A DNA stretch of 64,000 nt from Laguncularia racemosa (GCA_037954665.1 JBBMOL010000454.1:124001-188000), one strand, 5' to 3'. Shown: positions 21,846 through 32,420, numbered from the stretch's first letter. Translations and numbers: made by a program. Notes: generated by a model from the letters alone, not told the origin.

Positions 21846-22872
21846 TGATGTGCTTAAAACAACTTTCAAGCACAATCAAATGACTCAAGAAAAACAATTC
21901 TCAAGTCTCATACAAACCGGTTCAATCCACTAGGAAATTGCATAACCCTAAAGGAACTATGATGAAATCCAATGGTTCAAAGATTCAATTAACTTCCACT
22001 ATTGATCAATTTCACTAATCAACAATAAGAACAAGTGAATTTACACGTGAAATGGATGAAAAAGAAAAGCACAAAAACCGTGATCTCAAATCTTTCCAAC
22101 AATTCCAATTCACGCCAATCACTAAAGAGCATTCAATCTCAAATGAACAATCAACCTTACAAGATGATTATCCACAAATTACAATCACCAATAAGTCTAA
22201 GAAAGATTCAAATCTACCCTAGATATGACTCACTAGAGAAGAAATAAACAACAACAAAGATGAAACGATATGACTCACAATTCTCCTTTGTCGCACTCGC
22301 CACAATTCCAATTCTTGGGTTGAAATTGATAAGAGATTTTTGGAATTAGGAAACCCCGAGCCCTCTCACGTTAAAGTGAAGTGTATAATCTACAAAATGG
22401 CCTCCTCAAACCCTCTCTTAAGCAAGTATTTATACTTGCTACTCCTAGGGTTAAAAGTGCTCAAAATTACAAGTTTACCACTTTTAAGGTGGCTAACCCT
22501 AAATGAAAATTACAAGGAAATAAAAGTGTCCCAAAATGATTACAACATAAATAGTCCATGAAAATGAAAAATATATAAAAGAAATTGGTCTTCAACATGC
22601 TGGTCTTCTATAGGATCCATCGGCCTAGCTCATCGCCGGTTCAGGTTGATCCATGGATAACCCACAAGCTGAGTGTGAGGGAGTTTGTCCATTGCCCTAT
22701 AAAATATGATAAGTGTACCTGTTGGAAAACACAATACAAGAATAATAGAAAAGAGGTTAATATATAAATAATTCCGGGGTCGATCTGCTCAAAATGGGCC
22801 CTCAACGCTAAGATTTGAAATCCTTTAGTTCTTGCCCTAATGATAGGTCTTGTTGGATTTTTATTCCTATCA
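21846..22872 (-). repeat. 5' LTR of the G-type element
   Basis: 1027 bp, partner of 18368-19394, with TATA palindrome at about 22427-22434 and the silent tail copy RPIIRARTKGFQILALRAHF. The inner end abuts the TCTTTT spacer and primer site. Confidence 0.9.
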
Positions 22873-22877
22873 GATAT

Positions 22878-23030
22878 CATGATAGATCAAGAGCTAATAA
22901 CAAATACAAAATGTTTGTGTTCCCCCATAACTTCTCTTAGACAAGGGTAAAGCCTATGAATACCCTATCCCTTTAGTCCTAGAATTGTAAGGGCAAGCAT
23001 TACCTTAGAAAGTGCTTACAGTTGAGAAAC
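22878..23030 (+). pseudogene. Family C gag, last fragment (possible zinc knuckle)
   Basis: Directly continues the plus-strand gag after TSD GATAT. A frame reads NCKGKHYLRKC, which could be a damaged CCHC knuckle, in the expected place after the capsid. Too short and decayed for certainty. Beyond about 23030 the signal changes to a minus-strand Athila-like pol. Confidence 0.45.
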
Positions 23031-23039
23031 GGGTGCTAG

Positions 23040-25103
23040 TGTTAGTTTGCAATCCACTTATAAGAGAATTATATGTGTGCATATAAAAGGATGTAGTCTT
23101 TGGATGTCAGCTATCGTCTAGTCAATAGCTTCCTTATGCTCCTTCAACACCTACAACAACTTTTCCTCTTTATCAAGTGGAATCTTTACAGTAACTATTA
23201 CAAGTAGGCTGCCATTCTCCCTTGGAAACATATATTTCAAATGAGTAGGTAGCCTTTAAGCTCAAGGATAGGAGCTTTCTAGATTGATGGATCAGGTTTC
23301 CCTTCACCGACTCTAAGTTCTTTATAGTAGTAGGGTTTAGTTTAGATTCCCATTAGCTATTTAGTTTTCTGCTCATTCTTTAATTCTATTCCTTTCTCAT
23401 CAACCTGCATCCTTTAGCCATCTTCTTCCACCTCATTGTCACTTTCCTCAAAGACTAACTCACTATTAAGTTGTTGCTTCTCCTTACATTTTTAAATATC
23501 AATTGATCAATAAGATCCATATGAAAACAAGTATTGTCCTCACTAAGATACCTCATGCCTCCATGGATATCAAAAGTGACCTACTCATTTAATGCTTAAA
23601 GTGTCAATTTTCCCTCTTTGACATTAAAGAATTCATTACCTACTACTAAAATTGGCCTTCCAAGAGTTAAAGGGATCTCCTTATCTTCTTCCATGTATAA
23701 TACAATAAAGTCTATTGGAAAAGTGAATTTGTCTACTCTCACCAAAACATCCTCAACTACTCCTCGTAGGTGCTTAACACTCCTATCTACTAATTGCAAA
23801 CAAACTAAGATTGGTTTACATTCACTTAATCCTAACCTAAGGCATCAAAGAGTGGAGTATTTATCTCTAATTGCTTAAGCATGTTAAAGAACTTTGAGAA
23901 TTGATGATCAAGTTGTTGTTGCTTGATTCTTTCTTGAAAGGGAGTAGGAGATACTTAAGGTTTCACTATAGTCTTCTTTGTCCCATCAATAATTGCCTTT
24001 TCCTTATCAACATTCAAAGGCTACTCATCCACTTTTGAAAGCTATGGTTGTTGCGACCTTGAATCTATTAGTTGTTTTCCACTTCTCAAGCTATTAGCAT
24101 CTAGTGGCTTAATCTCTTCCCTTACATTTATTAAAGTAGAAATCGGTAACCACTCTAGCGACAACCGTGAAATTTGTGCTAACTGCTTTTAAACTTCCAA
24201 CATAGCTACCTCTTGAGTTTCCATCATTTTGCTCTTATCCCCATTCCCGTTCTCATGAAATTCTGAATGCCTCTATAATAGTTCTTATGTAGCCTTACTT
24301 ACTATAGGAGCTTAGACTTAGTGGTTCACTAGCTAATTTTATTATTTTACTAGAAAAAGGAGCTTTGGGGGATAACATAAATCCTTGTAATCCGTTAAGT
24401 TGCACATGTCATGGTGAATTTGATGCATCAATGACAATAATTTGGGGTCCTAGCCCTATGCACAACTAAGTTTCACAAGTGCCATCACACCACTCATAAG
24501 ACTTTCTTTTCCTTAAAGGTTTATTTAATGAGATCTTATCAACCTTTTTCCATAAGTGTGGCTAACTGAGTTGTCATGTACTTAAACTTATTGGTCTCTT
24601 GCAACTGACAACTAGTACATGATTCTTAAAAATCATAATGCCATCCAAATGATCTTACTGCCTTATCTTTAATTACATAATATGCATTCTCTGAATTCTT
24701 TTGCATAAGATTATATCCTGTTGTTGCATTAAACATAGAATAAAAGTAACTTGATAAGCTATTGATTCTTCTGCATAAGATAATATCTTACTGCTACATT
24801 CAACATAGACTATAAGTAACTTGACAAGCCATTGTAAAAAGTTTGAACTCATAACCAAGTTAGGAATGCATGATGTGGACACTTTTTTGACAAGTCCTTG
24901 AAATGCTCCTAAAATTCATATAATGATTCTCTATCATGCCATTGAAACATAGAGATGGAATTCCTCATTTTCATCACTTTTGATGTAGAAAGAAATTGGC
25001 TAGGAATTTTTAAGCCAACTGCTTCGACTTAGTAATGGAAATTAGAGATAATGAAAATAGCTAACTTCTTGCTCTGTCTCTTAAAGAGAATGGAAATCAC
25101 ATT
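23040..25103 (-). pseudogene. Decayed Athila-like gag-protease-pol start
   Basis: Sense order from the insertion at 25103: gag (KIPSQFLSTSKVMKMRNSIS, SLYEF, KKCPHHAFLTWL, QTFYNGLSSYL), a long decayed linker, protease, then the start of RT (VLKEHKEAID, TIADIQRLHPF). The protease keeps LVDRSVKHLRGVVEDVLVRV and IPLTLGRPIL, but the active-site block (usually DLGASIN) is missing just before it. Many stops. The gag N-terminus is at 32010-32420, beyond a P-type element. Confidence 0.78.
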
Positions 25104-25979
25104 TGATGTGCTTTTGTCCAACTACAAGTATACAATACAATTGAGGATTCAATTATACAATTAGTACTTAAAATGGCGTGATTCCAAATATGCAAATACC
25201 AAATGGATGTAAGAACAAACAAGTATGTGATCTTCAATGGAAGAACATGAAATTGAACTAGGATTCAATTTCAAATTGAAATAATCAAATTAGAAAAATA
25301 CAGCCTTAATTCACATGAATGAATAAGTAACCACAAATTGTACCTAGATATTACTCACTAAACACAATTTGTTAAGCAACAAAAGTAAGATTGATATGAC
25401 TCATAATCTACTCTTGTTGATTCTTGCCACAATTTCACAAAGAAATTGATAAGAGATCTTTGATCGCAAAAGATGAACCCTCACAGCCAAAGTGTATGTT
25501 TTTCTAAAAAATATCAAAAAGCTCCCTCAAAACCTTAGTTAGCAAATATTTATACTTGCTCCTATTAGGGTAAAACACACCAAAAATTACAAAGATGCTA
25601 CTTAAGTAACCAGTTCCCAAAACACAAATTGCAAGTATAAAATAAAATGGCTGGTTCTCATAAGCAACCATTACAAATACAAATGGTCTTCAAGTGGCTA
25701 GTTCTTAACTTCAATTGAACATATTGTTGGGTTGATTCTTCTTTAGTTTATGTAGGTCCATGAATAACCCACAAACTGAGCTTTAGCGAGTTTATCCACC
25801 GTCTTGTAAAAACCGATAAGTGTACCTGTTGAAATGCACAATTAATATGTCATATAAAAGAAGTTACTAAAAAAATGTTCTTTGGCTAGGATTGTTTAAA
25901 GAGGAACCTCATCACCAAATTTTGTAACCCTTTGGCTCTTGCCCTAGTGATGGGTCCTGTAGAAATTTGATTCTTATCA
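25104..25979 (-). repeat. 3' LTR of the A3 element
   Basis: 876 bp, TGATGTGC to CTTATCA on the plus strand. In the sense direction the start reads KNQISTGPITRARAKGLQNL, the clearest GPITRARAK tail in the window. TATA block near 25545, with a one-base break in the palindrome. Confidence 0.88.
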
Positions 25980-26827
25980 TCTCCCCGGGCCATAGGAAGA
26001 TTTGCCCTCAAACTTGATAGGTCTTCATGAACATCATCGGTAAATAGAGTGATAAGTCTGTAACATCAAATGTAGTAGAGACTCAGTATCCTCCTAGCAG
26101 GTTATCTGTAAAAATATCACTGTAATCACCTAGTGCTTGAGATACCATAGGGGGTAGTTGCTCTCGCCCCTCTATCTCTAGGATATATCTCATCTGCTTC
26201 TGAACATTTTGGACCTCTAATAGTTAACTCATTTGCTTCTAAACCATTTGGTCCTCTGAAGGTTGACTTATCTATTTCTGAAGCTCTTGAACCTTTGAAG
26301 GTTGATTCATCTGCTTTTGATCCTCTTGGTCCTCTAAAGGTTAACTTATTTACCTCTGAACCTCTTAGACCTCTGAAGGTGACATTAGGTTCAGGATGAT
26401 ACGTTTGCCCTATTTCTGGAATACGTAAATATTTTTGAAGTCATCATATAAAACTCTCCTATCATATAACTAAGGCCTACCAAGCAATATATGGGATATA
26501 CACATAGGAAGAATGTCACATTCAATTTCATCATGATATTTATCCCCTATACTAGCTCTTTGGGTGACATGGAGACTCCCCTGCTCACTTAGCTAATGTA
26601 ATTTGTAAGGTTTTGGATGCGGGGGTAGTTACAAGTTTCAATTTCAATACTAATGAGGCAGCCACAACATTAGTATAACTACCACAATCAATAATAATAA
26701 CACATAAATTACCTTGGACCCTACAAGAAGTGTGAAACAAGTTTTCTCTTTGCTTATCATCAAAGGTTAGAAAAGTAGTCAAAGCTCGGTAAAGTACATT
26801 AGTAGACAAATACAAATCACCTGACAT
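25980..26827 (-). pseudogene. Gag-less protease ORF (A3)
   Basis: ATG at 26827 begins MSGDLYLSTNVL and passes directly into the pre-protease (TTFLTFDDKQRENLFHTSC). The active site reads IIDCGSYTNVVAASL: catalytic Asp kept, Ser replaced by Cys. A frameshift follows at the TLQITL region; the later LLGRPWL block (ILLGRP-like on the minus strand near 26490) is still recognisable. After it come five 39-bp repeat units and a linker to the LTR. Capsid and knuckle are absent, as in the ORF at 10861, with the same join point. Confidence 0.78.
26195..26385 (-). repeat. 39-bp minisatellite, five units (A3 linker)
   Basis: The cleanest array of its type. On the plus strand each unit reads like TCTGAACCTCTTGGTCCTCT followed by AAAGGTTGACTCATCTGCT. 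Encoded units include MNQPSKVQELQK and ISQPSEDQM; several have gained TAG stops at Gln positions. Confidence 0.8.
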
Positions 26828-27928
26828 GGTTGCTTACTAACTTCAACAAGCCAACAACACACTTCACCACACACACCACGGTAACACACACTAACACACC
26901 CACGGTGCAACAAACAAGTAATGCAACACACACCCTCAACGGCTTCATACACATACTCCCACAATCACGCTACACACACTTTCCCATGGTTCACTTTACT
27001 TTACACCACAACACACACTTCCACACTTCAATTACGGTTACAATAAGTAGAATTAATAATAACACTTCTCTAATAGTAAGTTAATAATTCTAACTAAGCA
27101 AGGTGTTCAAGCATCAATACATAATAACTTCACACTTTAATGCTTGCTTTTTTTTGAAATTCAAATTTAACCACTATAACTCCCCTTTTAATCATGGCAC
27201 ATACACACACTTACACTTCCACGTGCAGCACCCTTTTCCATAACACAAACAACAGAACACATTGTAATACCCTTCACAACATAAACTCACAACAAGTTAC
27301 AACACTCTCCACAACACAAACTCACTTTGCCACACATACACTTCCTCAATCACGGTGCAAATTTTAAACACAACAACACTTACACTTCACATGCAACACT
27401 TCCTCAATTTACAAAACACTCACTTCACTACACAATCATGGCTCAACAAATTCAAATACTACTCTTAATGCAATTTCTCCACAAATGGTATGAAGCAATT
27501 CAAAATTCAAATAACATTCTATTAATACTATAAAATAAATTCTTCAAACTTAATGAATGTGTTTGAATTTCAAATAATTTCCCTAATCTCCATGCAAGGC
27601 AAATCTGAAAATTACAAATGACACTCCTCAATTTTTGAAAACACAAATAAGTAATTTACTCTTCTTCGTCTCAATGAATGTAACTTCAATTCCGAACAAG
27701 CACAAAGGAAACACACAACCTTCCTTCATGGCAAGTTCAAGAAGACAAAGACTACTATAAGTACTCCACATCCACTTCAACAACACAATTATAATGCAAC
27801 AAAAACCATAATCAACTACTACAATCTCACTTCAACAATTTAGATCAAGAAGTCAATTCAAGAACCCTAAATGTCAAATGAAGTTCACGCAATTCCCCTT
27901 CTTAAAACCATGCTCTGACACCAAATTA
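26828..27928 (-). other. Leader and Met primer site of A3
   Basis: 1.1-kb leader rich in CACA/CAACA on the plus strand, no coding signal. The primer site at 27912-27923 (sense TGGTGTCAGAGC) lies five bases from the LTR (spacer TAATT). Confidence 0.78.
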
Positions 27929-28021
27929 TGATGTGCTTTTGTCCAATTACAAGCACATAATACAACTGAGGATTCAATTACACGACTAGTACTCAAAATG
28001 GCGTGATTCCAAATATGATAT
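27929..28021 (-). repeat. A3 5' LTR, inner fragment
   Basis: The first 93 bp align with 25104 onward (TGATGTGCTTTTGTCCAA..., GGCGTGATTCCAAATATG), then stop at GATAT, where family D begins. Confidence 0.8.
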
Positions 28022-28860
28022 TGATACGAACCACGCCAACCCGTGACGAAACCCAATACCAATACGTTCGGAAATTCGTTGCCTAAGACGCCCAAACACC
28101 CAAAGTGGAAACCGCGACCCGTTGTCTATAAGCGAGACAAGAACCTTGGTATAAAAACGAAGACGCCACAATCGGGATGAAAGACCGATTGATAAGTCGG
28201 GATGAACGCCACGGAAATCAATCCGATAAGTTCGATTTAGTTCTTGAAGAACCAAGAGAGGTGCCTCTCAAAAGTGTTTAATGTTCAAAGATGTATTTTG
28301 TTCATTGTTCTAAACCCTAGGAGCTTTTATACTAGGGTTACAATTCGTGTAAAACAAGTACAAAACGACGTAGTTTAGATAAGTGGCGTAAAAACGCGAA
28401 AACAGAACAAGCTGGCCGGCAGGGGATACATGGCCGTGTACACGCCCGTGTACTTTGGCCGTGTACCTTTCTGTGCAACTTCTGGCAACATACACGCCCG
28501 TGTACTTTGGCCGTGTATCTTTCTGTGCAACTTCTGGCAACATACACGCCCATGTACTTTGGCCGTGTATCTTTCTATGGATTTGCTTGACTCCATACAC
28601 GGCCGTGCCTTGAAAGTACACGCCCTCTTCAACCCGTGTCTAGTGTAACTTGTATAAGAGCAAGGGTCTTCCCGTGGTTGTTCCAATCCGTTCCAACTTC
28701 ATGATTGCCCTAATCCTTCCCGGCTTCATGGACATCCTTTATCAACCCGTTAAGTGCTTCCTTGAGTCGTTTCGCTCGACTTCTTGTGATCGGTCCAGGC
28801 GGCACTTCAAGAGGATCCACATTCCTTCTTCCAGCTTGACTCTCATCATGGATCTCATCA
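28022..28860 (-). repeat. 3' LTR of family D
   Basis: 839 bp, TGATACG to CTCATCA on the plus strand, next to the purine tract AAGAGGAGGGGAA. It contains ACGGCCGTGTAC-type repeats at 28425-28615. The sense start encodes the end of pol (VPPGPITRSRAKRLKEAL). Confidence 0.82.
28425..28615. repeat. CGTGTAC palindromic tandem repeats in the D LTR
   Basis: Three units of about 59 bp built from ACACGCCCGTGTACTTTGG and CCGTGTATCTTTCTGTGCAA. The arms form short hairpins (TACACG/CGTGTA). ORFs across it on both strands are by-products of the repeat. Confidence 0.8.
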
Positions 28861-29937
28861 TTCCCCTCCTCTTGAAAAGGATTTGTCCTTAAATCGTCAC
28901 CTACATCAAAAGGACTCAGATCAGTAACATTAAATGTGGCACTTACTTGATACTCACCAGGCAAATCTATCTTGTATGCAATGTCGTTGATGCGCTCAAG
29001 AACTTGAAATGGTCCATCGCCTCTAGGAAGTAGTTTAGATCGACGCTGCACGGGAAACCGCTCTTTGCGCATGTGAACCCAAACCCAATCTCCAGGTTCA
29101 AAAACAGCTTGTCGACGACCCTTGTTGGCTTGTTTCACATACTGCTCTATCCGTCGCTCAATGTTCAGCCTTGCCTTCTCGTGGATCTGTTTAACAAATT
29201 CAGCCTTCTTCGTGCCATCTAAATTAACATACTCAGAAATAGGCAAAGGTGATAAATCCAAAGGAGTTAGTGGATTAAAACCATACACAATTTCAAAAGA
29301 GAAAATTTAGTAGTAGAATGCACTGTACGGTTATAAGCAAATTCAACATGCGGCAAACAATCCTCCAACTCTTAATATTTTTTTAATTATAGCCCTCAAC
29401 AAAGTAGATAAAGTTCGATTCACTACCTCAGTTTGACCGTCAGTCTGTGGATGACAAGTAGTAGAAAACAATAACTTAGTTCCTAACTTAGCCCACAAAG
29501 TCTTCCAAAAGTAGCTTAAGAACTTAGCATCCCTATCTGATACAATTGTTCTAGGCATACCATGCAATCGCACAACTTCCCTAAAGAATAACTTAGCAAT
29601 ATTACAAGCATCATCTGTTTTGTGACAAGGAATGAAATGTGCCATTTTAGAAAACCTATTAACAACTACAAAAACAGAATCTCGACCATGTCTAGACTTA
29701 GGTAATCCTAACACAAAATCCATAGAAATATCTACCCAAGGCTCATGAGGAATGGGAAGTGGGGTGTAAAGCCCTTGAGGTTGGACTCTAGATTTCGCTT
29801 GCTTACATGTGACACATCGCTCACAAATCCTCTCAACATCTCATTTCATGTGAGGCCAATAGAAGTGTTCCTGCAATACCCCTAATGTTTTAGCTACTCC
29901 AAAGTGTCCCATTAAACCTCCTCCATGAGACTCCCTC
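28710..29937 (-). pseudogene. Family D integrase with LTR-encoded tail
   Basis: Sense order: zinc-binding region (HFYWPHMKRDVERICERC, VTCKQAKSRV), catalytic core MDFVLGLPKSRHGRDSVFVV with Asp, TIVSDRDAKFLSYFWK with Asp, HPQTDGQTEVVNRTL with Glu, so D-D-E is intact. A frameshift follows (AIIKKILRVGGL). The C-terminal domain resumes: GFNPLTPLDLSPLPISEYV, GDWVWVHMRKERFPVQRRSK, LERINDIAYKIDLPGEYQVS. The last 50 codons lie in the LTR and carry GPITRSRAK. By eye this is CRM-type and close to family B. Confidence 0.87.
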
Positions 29938-30859
29938 TTATGGGAATCAAAATCCGACAAGACCTATCATTAGGACAAAAATTGAAGGATTTCAAATCTT
30001 GGCAATGAGGGCCCATTTCAAGCAGATCAACCTCGGAATAAATTATTATCTAACCTCTTTTATCTTATTCATGAATTGTATATTCCAACAGGTATGCTTA
30101 TTTGGCTTCACAAGGCGATGGACAAACTCACTAAGACTCAGCTTGTGGGTTATCTTTGGACCGACCTGAACCGGCGATGAGTTGAGCCGACGAATTCCAT
30201 TATGAAGCTAGCTTGCTGAAGATTATTTTCTGTATTTGTAATTTATGTTTGAACCGTTTATTTTGTAAGCTTTTGGGACATTTTATTTGGTTGTAATTTT
30301 GCCTTTAGGACCGGCCACCTTATAGTGGCATAGTTGTGATTTTCTTGTCATTTTAACCCTAAAGGATGCAAGTATAAATACTTGCAAATTAGGTTTTTTA
30401 AGGAGCTTTTTGAACATTTGAGAAAACACCCCCTTTGTGCCGTGAGAGAGTGCCTCTTGCAAGCATTTGCTCTTATCAATTTCCTTAGTGAAATTGTGGC
30501 GAGTGGACTTGAATTTGTTGTGAGTCATATCAACAAATTACAAGTTGATCCTAACTCCCAACTAGTGCATCATATCTGGTGAGGAATTAGTTACTTTTAT
30601 GTTGTTCTTGTTCTTGTGAAATTAGGGTTCTAAATTTCAGATTTGGAGTAATTCGAATTGAATTGGAATCTCATTTCATGTTCTATTGTTCATCATTGAA
30701 ATCTAGCCATCGGATGTTCTTTATATCCTTTTGATTTTTTCATCAATATTTCGGATTTTCTTTTGGAATTTGAGGCTTTCCTTTGTTTGTGGAGTGGATG
30801 ATCATTGACAATTCATCCCTTTTTAGTTGATTGTGCTTGACCCCCCTTTAGGCACATCA
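29938..30859 (+). repeat. 5' LTR of A5
   Basis: 922 bp. Start TTATGGG (TG changed to TT), end TTTAGGCACATCA. TATA palindrome GCAAGTATAAATACTTGC near 30368-30385. Sense start codes for PTRPIIRTKIEGFQILAMRA, a variant of the family tail. Confidence 0.82.
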
Positions 30860-30864
30860 TCTTT

Positions 30865-30876
30865 TGGTATCAGAGC
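30865..30876 (+). other. Primer-binding site of A5
   Basis: TGGTATCAGAGC, exact Met-type match, five bases after the LTR end (spacer TCTTT). Confidence 0.88.
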
Positions 30877-31897
30877 TACAGGTTTAGAGGAGGGATTGTT
30901 GCAATTGGAATTTTGAAAGTTAATTTTGTTATCTTCATCTTGCCGTGAGTTGCTTAAGGTTTAAGAGGAGGGATTGTTGCAATTGAGTTTTCGGAAATTG
31001 ATTGTTTTAATTTCATCTTGCCGTGAGTTACTTGAAGGTTGATGAGAAGGGTTTTGTTGATTGAAGTTTGAGAATTGAAGTTTTTGTCATACCATTGTTA
31101 ACCGAATTGTAGGAGAGTGGAAAATTAGGAACAATTGAATGTATTTTTTTTTGTTGTTGTCACCTTGATATTTACGTGATTGATCTTTGTTGAAGAGGAC
31201 AAATGAAGCTTCTGATTTGAAAGAAAAGTTTGGTTATTGTCTTCATCCTTGTCGTGTGTTGTTTACGTGAGGAAGGAAGAGGAAAGTTAGTGCAATTTCG
31301 GAAGTGCAATTGTGAAGGAAGAGAATTGTGTTTTTTTTACATTGTTGAATTCGGAATTGGGGAGGATATTTGCAATTTCCAGATTTGATTAGTGTGTAAG
31401 AAAGGAAGTTATTTGATTTCAAAACAAGCATTAAGAGTGAAGGAGTTAATTGTGTTTGTTTGAATTTGAAAATTTGCATCTTACCAAATGTGGAGGGGTT
31501 GCAATTAGTGAAGTATTTGATTTTCAAATTTAATTTGCTGCCTTCTTATGTAAATTGTGGTTGATGACTTGTGTAGAAGTGGAGAAGTGCACCGTGGGTG
31601 TGTAGGTGTTTGTGTGGTGTTATTTTGTGCAAATTGGAAGTGGAAGTGTACAATTTCCAGATTTGAGTTTGCATGGAAGAAGAGGAAATAATTTGAATTG
31701 AAATACATCCATTTACTTCAAGTAGTTAAAGAGTGGTATTGATTATATTTCATTTGAATTTGAAATTGATTCTTACCATTTGTGGCAAAGTTGCATTAAG
31801 GAGTGTCAAATTTGAATTTGTTGCCGTGTATGTGTGTAAATTACGGTGGAAGTGGGAGTGTATTGTTGTTGTTTCCATTTCTTGTTGTTGTCGCCAT
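30877..31897 (+). other. A5 leader up to the deletion junction
   Basis: T/G-rich non-coding leader with repeated GGTTTAGAGGAGGGATTGTTGC-like lines at its start and TTCCAGATTTGA-like lines later. It ends where A3 LTR homology begins (TAAAGAAATGTTCTTTGG). Confidence 0.7.
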
Positions 31898-32009
31898 TTA
31901 AAGAAATGTTCTTTGGGTAGGATTGTTCAAAGAGGACCCTCATCGCCAAATTTGTAACCCTTTGGCTCTTGCCCTGGTGATAGGTCCTGTAAAATTTTGA
32001 TTTCTATCA
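31898..32009 (-). repeat. A3 5' LTR, outer fragment
   Basis: Aligns with 25868-25979, including GPITRARAK-equivalent codons, and ends TTTCTATCA before the TSD ATATT. Confidence 0.8.
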
Positions 32010-32420
32010 ATATTAGGTGAATATCATCCTCTAATGCATTCCCTTTGAATTGGTTCATTTGCACCAATTGTACTAAAGTTGGCTTTAACTCAAAGTTGTT
32101 AGCTTGTATAGTAGGCTAAGCTATAGCATGTAAAAATCCATCCATTATTAGGATAGTGTATTCCTATAGTACTCATTGCATACCATTACAATTTTGATTA
32201 TTGCCATTCTTCCATTGTATCCTTTGTAACCTTGGCCATTCATTCTAACTCCATTAGATCTAATCCCATGATGGCCATTTCCTCAATTTCATTTGTCTAC
32301 ACCATTAACATTTAATCTAGGTCCCACATTCATTCCTTGATCATTTCCATCACATTCATGTTTCTTAGATCCATTTGTGCTTATCCTTCTTGCTTTGAAT
32401 CATCTGTAGAAAGTATGGTC
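32010..32420 (-). pseudogene. Athila-like gag, N-terminal fragment
   Basis: Block NNFELKPTLVQLVQMNQFKG followed by DDIHLI is the classic start of Athila-type gag and continues in sense at 25103. Upstream the reading is broken by stops (WNGNNQN-like, rich in Asn). It shows that A3 inserted into this gag. Confidence 0.7.

Larger units (their letters stand above)
18368..22872 (-). mobile_element. Gag-only LTR retrotransposon (G-type, family A)
   Basis: Complete 4505-bp element with perfect TSD GATAT (18363-18367, 22873-22877) and LTRs of equal length (1027 bp). Sense order: LTR, TCTTTT spacer, primer site, 1.1-kb leader, gag capsid, repeat-rich linker, purine tract, LTR. Zinc knuckle and protease are absent as well as RT and IN. 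The LTRs differ at several sites per 130 bp at their outer ends, so it is not a brand-new insertion. The left 2.4 kb is duplicated at 61608-64000. Confidence 0.92.
28022..29937 (-). mobile_element. Family D, CRM-like element, 3' part only
   Basis: Consists of a 3' LTR and the integrase end of pol. It entered the A3 LTR (candidate TSD GATAT, 28017-28021; the other side is lost). It was cut by the A5 LTR at 29938; the remaining pol, gag and 5' LTR are missing because of a deletion whose junction is near 31897. Confidence 0.8.
29938..31897 (+). mobile_element. A5 element, 5' LTR and leader only
   Basis: Plus-strand family-A element in the integrase region of family D. A complete 5' LTR, spacer, primer site and about 1 kb of leader are present; then the sequence changes within a few bases to the outer end of the A3 LTR. 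Its gag, any protease and the 3' LTR are gone. Confidence 0.8.
25104..32009 (-). mobile_element. Second protease-only element (A3), with later insertions and a deletion
   Basis: TSD ACATT (25099-25103) and ATATT (32010-32014), one base apart. Low-coordinate LTR 25104-25979 is complete. The high-coordinate LTR survives only as its first 93 bp (27929-28021) and its last 112 bp (31898-32009), with family D and A5 sequence between. The internal region holds a gag-less protease ORF with the same layout as the element at 8666. It lies in the Athila-like gag. Confidence 0.85.

Noticed and set aside
18557..22561. Small ORFs (about 60-75 codons) repeated at 18557, 18862, 22035, 22340, 61796 and 62101
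   Set aside because: They lie antisense in the LTRs and are kept only as copies of the LTR; the sense-strand promoter crosses them.
28425..28615. Possible CRISPR array or satellite
   Set aside because: Units are degenerate, spacers are not unique, and the context is a plant LTR.
28310..28690. Overlapping ORFs of 70-100 codons on both strands
   Set aside because: They run through the CGTGTAC repeat of the D LTR; open frames there follow from the repeat period and GC content, and no known domain is visible.
21828..30876. tRNA genes at the Met-like matches
   Set aside because: Only 11-12 bases match, always just after an LTR; no cloverleaf. They are primer-binding sites.
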